Both the position numbers and the translations under genes were made by a program. Positions 7,982 to 17,128 of a stretch of DNA of 64,000 bases are shown one piece after another (position 1 is the first letter of the stretch; each line of letters starts with the position of its first letter). This DNA is from Blastopirellula marina (GTDB lineage: Bacteria; Planctomycetota; Planctomycetia; Pirellulales; Pirellulaceae), in assembly GCF_002967715.1 (NCBI RefSeq), contig NZ_PUIA01000016.1, positions 434,001-498,000 of the forward strand. The letters are read 5' to 3'. The notes beneath the pieces are model-generated. The model was not told the DNA's origin. It saw only the letters and a list, made by a program, of their open reading frames with translations, and made no database searches.

Positions 7982-8842
7982 ATGTGGAAGATTAGCGCGT
8001 CGGTGGGAAGTTACGAGAGCGGAGCCACAAATCATGCGGCCGACGTGACGACCGTTCAAAAGATGTTGACCGAGATTGCCAAGAAGACGGCAAATCCCAG
8101 CTTCGATCCTAAGGGGATCGACGGAAAAATCTCCCGCGTAGGGGCAACTTCAAACACGGTGAAAGCCATTATTAGCTTCCAGGCGAGACGGGTTGGTCTG
8201 GCGAAGCCGGATGGACGCATCGATGTCGGGGGCAAAACATGGAAAGCGATGACGAGCGTGATTGGCTCGGTAGCCCCTCCGACGGCCAAACCGATTCCCG
8301 TCGGTGGCCTGATCACACTGACCGTCCAGCATGGCGGTAAGATGCCTACAAAAACGAAGCGTAAGGGAAACGAGGCCGCGACCTTCAATGGGATGTACGA
8401 GTCTACCTTTACGCTCTCTGGCGGTGGAGTCAGCGGTACCTTCCGCGGGTCGATTTGGCCCGATGATATGACGGTCAAAGGACGTGTTATCGACGGCACG
8501 TATCCGCTCCACATCGGCTTTCACAAAGGGGGAAGTGCCGCCAAGCAAGGGGCTGATAAGCTGGTCATGATGCGGGAAGGCATTCGGCCAGGGTTGCTGG
8601 TCAACATGCGAAAGCCGGTTAACGTGCAAAGCGATAACTCGGCCAAGACCACATCGCAGGGGATCAACGTCCATAACGGATTCAACAACAATCGCGGGTC
8701 GGATGGTTGTTTAACTTTGGAACCGAACGACTGGCCCCGCTTCATTCAGATCTTTCTGGATGGGTTCCCCGATATCAACGACTGGCATGCCATGTATACC
8801 AATACCGGCAAGAAGATCGGTCAGCTAGTCATCAAGGCTTAA
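7982..8842 (+). CDS. Peptidoglycan-binding / L,D-transpeptidase-like protein
   Basis: 286 residues without a signal peptide. Residues 1-85 match peptidoglycan-binding domains found at the start of some cell-wall-acting effectors: 'WKISASVGSYESGATNHAADV' interrupted by 'TTVQKML', then 'IDGKISRVG' and 'VKAIISFQ'. The C-terminal part has 'GTYPLHIGFHKGG' and a YkuD-like site: His231 in 'INVHNGF', then Ser240-Asp-Gly-Cys243, close to the H...S-x-G-C signature of L,D-transpeptidases. That suggests cysteine chemistry on peptidoglycan. Lacking a Sec signal, it could be delivered by a contractile system such as the one at the left end, but that is only inference; no immunity-like gene is adjacent. Confidence 0.65.
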   Translation: MWKISASVGSYESGATNHAADVTTVQKMLTEIAKKTANPSFDPKGIDGKISRVGATSNTVKAIISFQARRVGLAKPDGRIDVGGKTWKAMTSVIGSVAPPTAKPIPVGGLITLTVQHGGKMPTKTKRKGNEAATFNGMYESTFTLSGGGVSGTFRGSIWPDDMTVKGRVIDGTYPLHIGFHKGGSAAKQGADKLVMMREGIRPGLLVNMRKPVNVQSDNSAKTTSQGINVHNGFNNNRGSDGCLTLEPNDWPRFIQIFLDGFPDINDWHAMYTNTGKKIGQLVIKA

Positions 8843-8855
8843 CAGGCACACCAAC

Positions 8856-8893
8856 AAAAAAATGGCCAGACGACAAGCAGTCGACCGGCCATT
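8856..8893 (-). terminator. Terminator of the SHD1-domain gene
   Basis: Seven-bp arms (8861-8867/8887-8893) extended after a small internal loop by a further 4-bp pairing, followed in minus-strand direction by seven T residues. It lies about 75 bases after the minus-strand stop at 8969 and just after the plus-strand stop at 8842, so it may serve both convergent genes. Confidence 0.65.
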
Positions 8894-8968
8894 GGTATGC
8901 GTGTGGATGCCACCGAATCGTGAACGGTTAGTCGTTCAAGCCGACGAAGTGCCCGTTCGTGTAGATAG

Positions 8969-11113
8969 CTAGTTTTTCAGCGTACTCGGCTCCAGCCCCT
9001 TGGTCGAAACCTTGGTCGAACCAAAGCCGCGACCATACTTAGGATCGAGGATCATGGGCGGAATCCGGCTGCGTGTAAAGAAGTTGACGTCTTCTTTCTG
9101 GCGATCGACTTGCTGTTGAATCGTCTCGTCGCCACTGACAAACATGCCTGGCCCGGTGGAGGTTTGGTTGAGCCAGATCGTGTCCTCTCCGATCGTCAAA
9201 TCCAACTTCGAGATGATCGGCGTATAGGTGACTGTCTCGGGGGCTCGGGTAAAACCGAAGAAGCGATACGTCCGCGTGATCGATTCGCCTCGCTTGATTT
9301 CCGCGTGCATGATTGCGTCGTAGTTGTCTTGGTTCAGCTCCCAGCCGTTCTCTTGGATCTTGGCCACCAAGGCATTGTAAACCGTTGGGTTGTATTGATC
9401 GCCGCAGCGAACTTCCAGGCGGACCTTGCTGCCAGGCTTGAGCACGACCAGATCTTCACGAGAAACCCCTTCCACCTTTTCGCGGACGTTCGGTCCCGGA
9501 AGTTTGACGTTACCCACGGCCAAGCCAGCACGTACGCCGTTGGACATAAGTTCGGCACCATACACAAGGTGACCATTAAGCACGCCCATCGTTTGGCGTC
9601 CTTCCGATTCCTTCACGGCGGTGACCGTACCATGTTCCAGGTGGTAATTCCAAATGGCGATCCCTTCGTTCAGATCGTACAAGATCATCTCCATGAAGTT
9701 CTTGATCATGAGCATGTCGTTGTTAACCCAATACATTTCCTTCGCCATCGAACCGCCGATCGACTCGGCCGGATGCGCAACCGGTTCGGCGCTGGGATCG
9801 GTAAGATTCCAGATCGTCAGCGTGTTCTCTTCCAGGGTCGCCAGCTTCGAACCGTCTTCGCTGGGCGTGGCCAGCTTAATGGGGTTCTCGGTAATCAGCT
9901 TGGTGATTGTCGTTCCGGTCATGGCGTCGAAGATACGAACGCTTTTGTTCTCGACCAGAAAACCATACTTGGCCGTTCCACTGAGCGTAGGTGGGGTCGA
10001 CCACGTGTTGTCTTGGAAGATGCGGTAGGCGACCGACTTGTTGGCGACATCCCAGCCGACGTACTGCTTGTCGGCAAAGCGATGCAGCACCAGATCTCCA
10101 CTGATTAAACGCGCCCAAGGCTCTTTATCGTAGCCATCTTCCGGGTAAGCTTCCCAGCTGATAATCGGCTTCACCGATTCATCGGTCGGCATCACTTCCC
10201 AGATCGAAAGTTGGCACTTCCGGCGGCCGAAGGTGGTGACGATGCGGCCGTAGCGATACGTCAGCAGTCGGCGCGAAGCAGGATGGTAGTCCAACACCAT
10301 TTCGCCGTCAGGCAGCGCCTGTTCTTTGGTGATTTTCTTGTCCTTCAGCGAAATCCAAGCGATGCGCGAACGATCGATTTCGTCCGTCTTGCGAGGATCG
10401 ACCGGGTACTCGGCCGAGATCAGCACTAGCCCGCTGGGGCCACCGATTGGCTGAATCAGGCCGAACTGTTCCTTTTCGTAATGCTTGCCAAAGCCAACAC
10501 CGCCGACGGGAATCACCATGTAGGAAGGAAGCGGATCGGCCAGAATGGCGATGCGTTCTTCGGCGAGACCAACACTACCAAACGCGTTGAGGTTTTCGTT
10601 ATCCGTGCCAGCAAAACGAATCGGTTCGATTGGGTCAGGCGACGGTGTGGCGCGGATGCCCATCTCGGCCTTCATGCGTTCGATCAGTCGCTGGTCGGCG
10701 TCGGCCAGTTTGGCGATCGGAACTTCTATCTCCGACATGTCTTCGCGGCGTAGACGAATCTTGTCCTCGACCACCCCCAGCGGAGCGGCCATGATCTTGA
10801 AGGTGCCGCTCGTATCGGTCCAGGTTCGTGCCGGGCCGATGGCACCATCTTCGTAAGCAAAGCGAACGATCTTCGGCTGGTAGACTTCACGGCGAAGGCT
10901 GCCGTAGGCGGCGGTTTCAATCAGCAACTCACCACGGCGATTGATATCGACCACCGTGCCGTTCTTCCACTCTTTTCGCCAGTCGTCGTAAACCTGGACG
11001 ACATCACCGACTTTGAACTTGCCAGCTTCAACGGCCAAGGGAAGCAGCAGCAACAGAAGAGGGACAAAGAGCCATGCCCGGAATTTACTTTTGTGATTCA
11101 TCAGATTGATCAT
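8969..11113 (-). CDS. SHD1-domain exported protein with WD-like repeats
   Basis: 714 residues (ATG 11101 is an alternative start four residues in). A signal peptide or N-terminal anchor (about residues 12-31, 'LFVPLLLLLLPLAVEAGKF') is followed by a small SH3-like part ('VGDVVQVYDDWRKEW') and an SHD1 domain (about 95-150): 'RTWTDTSGTFKIMAAPLG' ... 'VPIAKLADADQRLIERM'. The middle (200-500) has beta-propeller-like strands with repeated 'W' and 'D' turns, for example 'ATLEENTLTIWNLTDPS'. The SHD1 domain is widespread in planctomycete secreted proteins; function unknown. The C-terminal 'GMFVSGDETIQQQ' region is unassigned. Followed by a terminator. Confidence 0.8.
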   Translation of the reverse strand: MINLMNHKSKFRAWLFVPLLLLLLPLAVEAGKFKVGDVVQVYDDWRKEWKNGTVVDINRRGELLIETAAYGSLRREVYQPKIVRFAYEDGAIGPARTWTDTSGTFKIMAAPLGVVEDKIRLRREDMSEIEVPIAKLADADQRLIERMKAEMGIRATPSPDPIEPIRFAGTDNENLNAFGSVGLAEERIAILADPLPSYMVIPVGGVGFGKHYEKEQFGLIQPIGGPSGLVLISAEYPVDPRKTDEIDRSRIAWISLKDKKITKEQALPDGEMVLDYHPASRRLLTYRYGRIVTTFGRRKCQLSIWEVMPTDESVKPIISWEAYPEDGYDKEPWARLISGDLVLHRFADKQYVGWDVANKSVAYRIFQDNTWSTPPTLSGTAKYGFLVENKSVRIFDAMTGTTITKLITENPIKLATPSEDGSKLATLEENTLTIWNLTDPSAEPVAHPAESIGGSMAKEMYWVNNDMLMIKNFMEMILYDLNEGIAIWNYHLEHGTVTAVKESEGRQTMGVLNGHLVYGAELMSNGVRAGLAVGNVKLPGPNVREKVEGVSREDLVVLKPGSKVRLEVRCGDQYNPTVYNALVAKIQENGWELNQDNYDAIMHAEIKRGESITRTYRFFGFTRAPETVTYTPIISKLDLTIGEDTIWLNQTSTGPGMFVSGDETIQQQVDRQKEDVNFFTRSRIPPMILDPKYGRGFGSTKVSTKGLEPSTLKN

Positions 11114-11425
11114 GCCCGTGGCGATTAGGACGTAAATAAAGGTATGCCAAGAGGATGTGGTTGGAGGCGGGAAGGCGCGCGGGATCGCCTAAAGATGGTC
11201 CAACCGATTTGCCAAGTCTCTATTCCTGCGGCTATCGGGGGGGGAGTGGCCATCCCCGTCTTTATTATGGCAACGATAATGCCTTGTGTCAGCCGGAATC
11301 TTGTGGATTTGACCAAACTCAAACAAAACCCTTACCGTTTACTATGAAATTGACGAGTCACCACAAAAAAAGGATCTGGCCGAACCAGATCCTTTTTTTG
11401 TTTTCTGAGGTTTTGCTGGTTGGGA
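11114..11425. other. Intergenic region between SHD1 and glycogen phosphorylase genes
   Basis: About 310 bases, containing the promoter of the SHD1 gene and the terminator of the phosphorylase gene. A run of eight G near 11240 and otherwise unremarkable sequence; no gene is seen. Confidence 0.5.
11365..11399. terminator. Strong bidirectional terminator after glycogen phosphorylase
   Basis: Perfect 8-bp GC-containing stem (11372-11379/11385-11392, 5-nt loop) with seven A before and seven T after, so the A and T tracts extend the pairing and give a T tract on either strand. It begins about 27 bases after the minus-strand stop at 11426. Confidence 0.9.
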
Positions 11426-13621
11426 TTAACCAGGCATTTGGCTGCTCAAGCCGCCAGCGGCCGGCACGTAGCACAGCTTGGTGTAGTCGGCCACCATGCG
11501 GTGGGCACTGAAACGCCAGGCTGAAGTGCTGATGCTGTACATCATGCGTTTGATCCAGCCCCGCGGCAGGCCGTCGACGTCGCGATCGTAGTACAGCGGA
11601 ATGACTTCGTTTTCCAGCACCTTGTACAGGTCTTCCGCGTCGCGGGCGTCCTGCTTGGCGACATCGGTGTGTGTACGGCCGGTGCCGATGGCGAAGCCGT
11701 TACGACCATCGTAGGCTTCTGCCCACCAACCGTCGAGGATCGAGCAGTTCAACCCGCCGTTGAGCACGACCTTCTGGCCCGAGGTACCAGAGGCTTCCAG
11801 CGGCTGTCGTGGGTTGTTCAGCCAGACGTCCACACCTTGGATCAGGTGACGGGCAACGTTGATGTCATAGTCTTCGATGAACACGATCTTGTCGCGGAAT
11901 TCGGGATCGTGACGCAGGTTGTGGATCTTTTTGATCTTGGCCTTGCCGGGTTCATCTTTCGGGTGAGCTTTACCGCTGAAGATGAACTGCACCGGACGCT
12001 TTGGATCGCTCATCATTTCGATCAGGCGATCGACGTCGGTCATGAACAAGTCCGCTCGCTTGTAGGTGGCAAAACGACGTGCGAACCCGATCGTCAAGAC
12101 GTTCGGATCCAGCACGGTTCGTGCGCGTTCTACGGCATCATCGCTTTCACCTCGGCGACGACATTGACGCGAGATACGACGACGCACGAACTGCAACAGC
12201 AGGTTCTTCAGCGTGGCATGCGTTTCCCACAATTCGCCGGGATCGACATCGTGGATGTATTGCCAAACGTCCGATTCGCCCATGCGTTGGTACCAACCGC
12301 TGGGGAAGTGACGATCGTACAATTGCAGCATCTGCCAGGCGATCCACGATGGGATGTGCACACCGTTGGTGATGTGGCCGATTGGAATCTCTTCCTCGAC
12401 ACGCCATGGCCAGAGGTGAGCCCACATGCTGCGCGAGACATGTCCGTGAAGCTGGCTCACGGCGTTGGCTCGGCGCGAGGCCTTGAGGCCGAGCACCGTC
12501 ATGCAGAACGTTTCGTGCTGATTGTTGGTATCGACACGTCCCATGCCCATCAGTTGTTCGTGCGAGATCCCGATCGATTCTCGCAGGACGCCCAGATGTT
12601 CTTCGATCAAACCGGCATCGAAGCGGTCGTGACCGGCAGGCACTGGGGTATGGGTGGTGAAAACGGTTCGCTTGGCGACTTCGCGAAGAGCGTCGTCGAA
12701 GCTCATGCCGTCTTCGTGCATGTGATCGCGAATGGCTTCTAGCGTGGCGAACGCGCTGTGACCTTCGTTCAAGTGATACACGCCTGGGGTAATGCCGAGG
12801 GCCTTGAGGGCTTTGATGCCGCCCACGCCGAGCACCATTTCCTGGCGGATACGGGTACGTTCGTCACCACCGTACAGACGGCTGGTCAGTTCGCGGTCTT
12901 CCGGGTTGTTCCCATCAACATCGCAGTCCAACAGGAACAGCGGCACGCGACCGACGTTCATTTGCCAGACCTTAGCAAGCAAGTTGCCACCCTTCATCTG
13001 AATGGTGACGGTGATCGGCTTGCCACTTGGGTCGGTCGCCGGCGTCATCGGCAGGTTCTCGACTTTGGTGTCGAGATATTCTTCGACCTGGTAGCCTTCG
13101 TCGTTGAGGAATTGCTTGAAGTAGCCTTGGTCATAGAACAGACCGATGGCCACCAGCGGAACACCTAATCCGCTGGCACTCTTGATATGGTCGCCGGACA
13201 AAACGCCCAGACCGCCCGAGTAAATCTGAATCGATTCGTGAATACCGAACTCGGCCGAGAAGTAAGCAACCGGCTTACCACCAAGCACGCCTGCGTGGGT
13301 ATCGGCCCACGGGGTGCTGCTGACCATGTATTCTTTCAGGCGACGGTACGCGTGATTGATACGGCTATAAAGCACCATTTCCGCGACCCGCGTTTCGAGA
13401 CGCTCTGGGGTGAACTCGCGGAGCAAGGCGATTGGGTTGTGGTCTAACTGTCGCCAGCGGATGGGATCGAGATCGCGGAACAGATTGAATACGTCCGGCT
13501 GCCAAGTCCACCAAAGATTATTGGCCAACGACATGCACTTCTCGTACAGCTTTTCAGCCGAGAGCTCGACGGGTGCTGTCACGTTATCGTCCTCGGTTCT
13601 TGTCATTTCAGCCTGGCTCAT
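11426..13621 (-). CDS. glgP: Alpha-glucan (glycogen/maltodextrin) phosphorylase
   Basis: 731 residues. Family GT35 of the shorter, archaeal/bacterial type: an N-terminal DUF3417-like segment ('LANNLWWTWQPD'), then 'AYFSAEFGIHESIQIYSGG', 'GLGVLSGDHIKSASGLG', 'YHLNEGHSAFATLEAIR', and the pyridoxal-phosphate site region 'EASGTSGQKVVLNGGLN' followed by 'SILDGWWAEAYDG'. It would release glucose-1-phosphate from glycogen-type glucans in the cytosol. Not in an operon with other glycogen genes here; a strong terminator follows. Start at ATG 13621 has only a weak ribosome binding site. Confidence 0.95.
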   Translation of the reverse strand: MSQAEMTRTEDDNVTAPVELSAEKLYEKCMSLANNLWWTWQPDVFNLFRDLDPIRWRQLDHNPIALLREFTPERLETRVAEMVLYSRINHAYRRLKEYMVSSTPWADTHAGVLGGKPVAYFSAEFGIHESIQIYSGGLGVLSGDHIKSASGLGVPLVAIGLFYDQGYFKQFLNDEGYQVEEYLDTKVENLPMTPATDPSGKPITVTIQMKGGNLLAKVWQMNVGRVPLFLLDCDVDGNNPEDRELTSRLYGGDERTRIRQEMVLGVGGIKALKALGITPGVYHLNEGHSAFATLEAIRDHMHEDGMSFDDALREVAKRTVFTTHTPVPAGHDRFDAGLIEEHLGVLRESIGISHEQLMGMGRVDTNNQHETFCMTVLGLKASRRANAVSQLHGHVSRSMWAHLWPWRVEEEIPIGHITNGVHIPSWIAWQMLQLYDRHFPSGWYQRMGESDVWQYIHDVDPGELWETHATLKNLLLQFVRRRISRQCRRRGESDDAVERARTVLDPNVLTIGFARRFATYKRADLFMTDVDRLIEMMSDPKRPVQFIFSGKAHPKDEPGKAKIKKIHNLRHDPEFRDKIVFIEDYDINVARHLIQGVDVWLNNPRQPLEASGTSGQKVVLNGGLNCSILDGWWAEAYDGRNGFAIGTGRTHTDVAKQDARDAEDLYKVLENEVIPLYYDRDVDGLPRGWIKRMMYSISTSAWRFSAHRMVADYTKLCYVPAAGGLSSQMPG

Positions 13622-14019
13622 CTCAGTTACCTAACTGGTTGAAGATACAAGGGCTTTTGAATCCATGCACACTGGCAATGTAGCGAGTTGACTTCCGACA
13701 CGCGACCCCTGCAAGCAAATGCATGGGGCTGTTTATGTAAGGAAATTCGTGCAAGCGTGTGATCATTCTCGATTCACTTCCCGCAATTCTTTCGTAGCTT
13801 GCCAGCTTGGCGTAGCTTACGGATGAAGTGTCAATTTTGGGAGATCAATTCCAAGGGCCAGTTATTGCACTGCTGCCTGATCGACCTTCCTCTGATCGCT
13901 TGCCACCATCGCATACACTGGGGATGATGGTTTCCATGAGATAGAAGATTATTGATCAAGCAAACCGAATGCCAACATGCCAGCGGTGCTGGCTCCTCGA
14001 CCCTCTGATGGGGATGACG
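13622..14019. other. Intergenic region, divergent promoters expected
   Basis: About 400 bases between the divergent phosphorylase and acyl-CoA dehydrogenase-like genes. I see no open frame with coding character, no RNA gene and no clear palindromic operator. Confidence 0.4.
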
Positions 14020-15099
14020 ATGTCCGATAAAGAAATCATCTCGCCCGATTCAAGTAACCTTGCGGCTTTATGCGCGCAGCTAAGCCAAATGGCGAATTCT
14101 CTGCAGACGGCCCACGACTGGCCTGCCGAGCAGCTACTTAATTGTGCAAAGCACGGGGTTTTTCGTTGGTTCATCGCTCAAGAGCAGGGCGGGTTCGGCT
14201 GGTCAGGCGATGACGTCGTGCGGGGGTATCTCGAACTTTCGGCCGCTTGTTTGACCACTACGTTCGTCATTACGCAGCGTACGGGTGCCTGCCGAAGGAT
14301 TGCTGCAAGTGAGAACGAACCCCTGAAGCAATCGCTGCTGCCTGATCTGCTGTCCGGAAAAACTTTTGCCACGGTGGGGATCTCTCATCTGACCACCAGC
14401 CGCCAGCACTTGAAAAAAACGGCTCTGTTGGCAACGGAAGTGGATGGGGGGTACAAGCTCGATGGTTACAGCCCGTGGGTCACCGGGGCGAAAGCGGCCG
14501 ATACGTTGGTCATTGGTGCCAGCCTGGAAGATGGCCGACAAATGCTGTTGGCCGTGCCTGCGAAGGGAATTGGAATTGAGGTGGGTGCCCCTGCGGAACT
14601 CGTCGGACTGTCGGCCAGCCAAACTGGCCCGGTCAACTTCAAGGATGCATTTTGCCCACGCGAGTGGATCCTGGATGGTCCTCGTGAAGATGTCATGAAG
14701 AAAGGAAGTGGTGCGAACACCGGCGGTCTGGAGACCTCGACTCTGGCCGTTGGTCTTTCCATGGCTGCTTACCGTTTTCTGCTTGCTCAGCGCGAAAGTC
14801 GTAGCGAGTTCGCCCAGCCAACCGAGCACTTCGAGGCGGAACTCGAGGCCCTCAAGAGCGATCTACTGGCTGCCGCTGCCGGAGAACCACAGTGCGATCC
14901 GATGCAAATCCGCTCAAGAGCTAATAGCCTGGTCCTGCGAATCACGCAAGCCGCGCTCAGCTCGGCCAAGGGGGCCGGCTATCTGCAAAGCCACGATGTC
15001 GGACGCTGGTGCCGCGAGGCGTTGTTCTTCCTGGTCTGGAGTTGCCCGAGCAACGTCCTGTCTGCGAACCTCTGTGAACTTGCTAGAATCGAGGGATAG
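14020..15099 (+). CDS. Acyl-CoA dehydrogenase family protein
   Basis: 359 residues from ATG 14020, preceded by GGGG at a good distance; ATGs at 14008 and 14014 are alternatives. Family layout: N-terminal helical domain with 'GVFRWFIAQEQGGFGWSGDD', middle beta domain with 'FATVGISHLTTSRQHL' and 'YKLDGYSPWVTGAKAADTLV', then 'GLSASQTGPVNFKDAF' and a helical C-terminal domain. The catalytic glutamate is not evident and the C-terminal domain is shorter than usual, so it may be a divergent or flavin-dependent relative. Followed after 37 bases by cysC; possibly co-transcribed, with no obvious functional link. Confidence 0.75.
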   Translation: MSDKEIISPDSSNLAALCAQLSQMANSLQTAHDWPAEQLLNCAKHGVFRWFIAQEQGGFGWSGDDVVRGYLELSAACLTTTFVITQRTGACRRIAASENEPLKQSLLPDLLSGKTFATVGISHLTTSRQHLKKTALLATEVDGGYKLDGYSPWVTGAKAADTLVIGASLEDGRQMLLAVPAKGIGIEVGAPAELVGLSASQTGPVNFKDAFCPREWILDGPREDVMKKGSGANTGGLETSTLAVGLSMAAYRFLLAQRESRSEFAQPTEHFEAELEALKSDLLAAAAGEPQCDPMQIRSRANSLVLRITQAALSSAKGAGYLQSHDVGRWCREALFFLVWSCPSNVLSANLCELARIEG

Positions 15100-15136
15100 C
15101 TCCCCGAAACTTCATACATCTGTGTAAGTAATCGCC

Positions 15137-15808
15137 ATGTCTGAAAACGTTGAAATCACCTGGCACGACCATCACGTCTCCCGCACCGATCGGGAGAAGC
15201 TGAACGGGCATGGAGGGGGTGTGCTTTGGTTTACGGGGCTCAGCGGCAGCGGCAAAAGCACCGTGGCCAATGCCGTCGATGGGAAGCTGCATCAGATGGG
15301 GATTCACACCTTCCTGCTCGATGGCGACAACGTCCGCCACGGGCTCAATGCCAGTAGCAAGATCCTGGAAGAGAGCTATTCGCCAGAGTATGCCCAGCGA
15401 TTTGGTCTCGGATTCGGGGCTCAAGACCGGGCGGAGAACATCCGCCGCATTGGTGCCGTTGCGGATCTCTTCTGCCAGGCAGGCGTGTTGGTGCTGACCG
15501 CGTTTGTGAGTCCTTACCAGTCCGATCGAGACGCCGTGCGGCGAATTGTCGAATCGAGCGGAAGTGCCGGTGACTTTATCGAGGTGTTTGTTGATACGCC
15601 GCTAGCGGTGTGTGAACAACGCGATCCCAAAGGGCTCTACAAGAAAGCTCGGGCAGGCGAAATCAAAGGGTTTACCGGCATCGACGATCCCTACGAAGCC
15701 CCAGCCAAACCCGAAGTTCATCTGGCCGGTGGAGATTACACGCCGGATCAACTTGCCGATCAAGTGATCGCGCATCTTCGAGAGCAAGGGAAGTTGCCTC
15801 AGGTTTAA
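15137..15808 (+). CDS. cysC: Adenylyl-sulfate kinase (APS kinase)
   Basis: 223 residues. Walker A 'GLSGSGKST' at 34-42, '[12 protein letters not shown]', '[21 protein letters not shown]', '[14 protein letters not shown]', '[20 protein letters not shown]' and '[16 protein letters not shown]' are all standard for CysC. It phosphorylates APS to PAPS in the cytosol, feeding sulfation or sulfate reduction. It is a stand-alone kinase, not fused to CysN. Planctomycetes are rich in sulfatases, so PAPS use is plausible, but no sulfotransferase or reductase is seen nearby. Confidence 0.96.
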   Translation: MSENVEITWHDHHVSRTDREKLNGHGGGVLWFTGLSGSGKSTVANAVDGKLHQMGIHTFLLDGDNVRHGLNASSKILEESYSPEYAQRFGLGFGAQDRAENIRRIGAVADLFCQAGVLVLTAFVSPYQSDRDAVRRIVESSGSAGDFIEVFVDTPLAVCEQRDPKGLYKKARAGEIKGFTGIDDPYEAPAKPEVHLAGGDYTPDQLADQVIAHLREQGKLPQV

Positions 15809-15984
15809 CTTGACCATTTCTTGGTCAGGTCCTACAACTAATGGGTGCATCGCTGCTCTGATGAACACACCACGCGACGGATTTGCCGTAGCGATGCCCC
15901 ATGCCCCACTCTCGCACATACTTCTTGGCCAGGCGCGAAAGTGCTGTTTTTTCGCGGTGATGGTCACCCCGTGAGGATTTACGG

Positions 15985-16224
15985 ATGATTAGTTCCTCAA
16001 TGAAAGATATCCGTTCGCGCGTCGTCACGGCGCTCGCGGCCAGCAGCAATCCCCGTTTACGCTTCATTCAAGTCGAACTCGACGAAGAACACGAGAACAC
16101 GGTTTGCCTCAGCGGCCGAGTGGCCTCGTTCTATCAAAAGCAACTCGCCCAGGAACTGGTCCGTTCGATCGACAGCGACGTGGAAGTTCGCAATGATCTG
16201 CGTGTAGACGATTCTACCTGGTAG
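15985..16224 (+). CDS. Small BON-domain protein
   Basis: 79 residues. 'RSRVVTALAASSNPRLRFIQV' broken by strands, 'CLSGRVASFYQKQLAQELVRS' and 'VEVRNDLRV' give the alpha-beta pattern with the conserved 'L-x-G-x-V' turn of BON domains, which bind phospholipids or other hydrophobic ligands. There is no signal peptide, so this copy appears cytosolic. ATG 15985 has GAGG eight bases upstream. Followed by about 200 non-coding bases. Confidence 0.75.
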   Translation: MISSSMKDIRSRVVTALAASSNPRLRFIQVELDEEHENTVCLSGRVASFYQKQLAQELVRSIDSDVEVRNDLRVDDSTW

Positions 16225-16428
16225 AAGATGCAATCACGCCGGAGCGTTCGCTTATGCCGCTCGGGATTGGTTTGCCGGCCCTGATCCGTAAGCTTGAAGT
16301 ATTGCTTCGACTTCCAGTTCGTGTTCCCCTCTTTGAAATGGTACACTTCCGGTTCATCCTGGGTCATCGTTTCACGCTCTGGCTCGTGATTTTGCCTGTC
16401 TGTCGTTCATCTCAGAAAGTTGCATCTC

Positions 16429-17043
16429 ATGATTAAGTCTGCTGCGCTGGTGTTGTCGCTACTAATCGCGTCGCACGCTCTTGCTGCCGATGACTATGTA
16501 CTCACGGTCAATGGAAAGCCGTACGACATCGGGCTCGACTCGACGAAGGAGGTGACACTGCCAGGCGGCGAGGTTCTCAAAGTCGAATTGAAGATGAAAG
16601 ACGAACTTCAATACGACCGCCCTTACTTTACCTTCAAGCACTCGAGCAAGTTCCGACCCAGCACGAGCGACTTAGGTGGCGGAGTACACCAAACTGTTCT
16701 CGCCACCCCTGAAGGGACGGGCGTATTCATTCAAGAATATGACAATACCGACCCAACGTTCCTGGTCGGCGCAATGTTGAACGAGCTAACAAAAGAAGAA
16801 GTCCAATACGGATACGCGTACAAAGACTCGACGGTATCGAAAAACGTTGGCAAGCTTGAAGCGAAGGGAAAGCAAGCCGTCACAACTTACAAGGACGACA
16901 ATTGGGTCCGAGAAGTCTACTCGATCCCGGGGCGTGATTGTGGGCTGTTGATCTTCACACAAATCGAAACCAATGGCACTGCCAAGGAGCAAGAGGTGAT
17001 CGATAAGTTCTGGAAATCCCTGGAAGTAAGAAAGCTGCGCTGA
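16429..17043 (+). CDS. Hypothetical exported protein
   Basis: 204 residues. A signal peptide with cleavage after 'SHALA' (about residue 19) is clear. The mature protein is a beta-rich globular chain with 'TVNGKPYDIGLD' near the start and 'SIPGRDCGLLIFTQIE' near the end. No family is recognised. It resembles small periplasmic proteins measured by stress-type domains only in general form, so I give no function. Convergent with the heptosyltransferase gene. Confidence 0.7.
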   Translation: MIKSAALVLSLLIASHALAADDYVLTVNGKPYDIGLDSTKEVTLPGGEVLKVELKMKDELQYDRPYFTFKHSSKFRPSTSDLGGGVHQTVLATPEGTGVFIQEYDNTDPTFLVGAMLNELTKEEVQYGYAYKDSTVSKNVGKLEAKGKQAVTTYKDDNWVREVYSIPGRDCGLLIFTQIETNGTAKEQEVIDKFWKSLEVRKLR

Positions 17044-17128
17044 AGACTTGCTTAAGCAGTGCAGTGCACTCGCGAAACGCATGTCTGCGAAGGCGTTAGG
17101 GTGGCCGCTGTTGAAACGGGAGGCAGTA

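Noticed and set aside
9110-10108. Open frame antisense to the SHD1 gene
   Set aside because: No start signal and no family similarity; the sense gene is well supported.
15811-15827. Terminator after cysC
   Set aside because: A 6-bp stem exists but no T tract follows; too weak to list.
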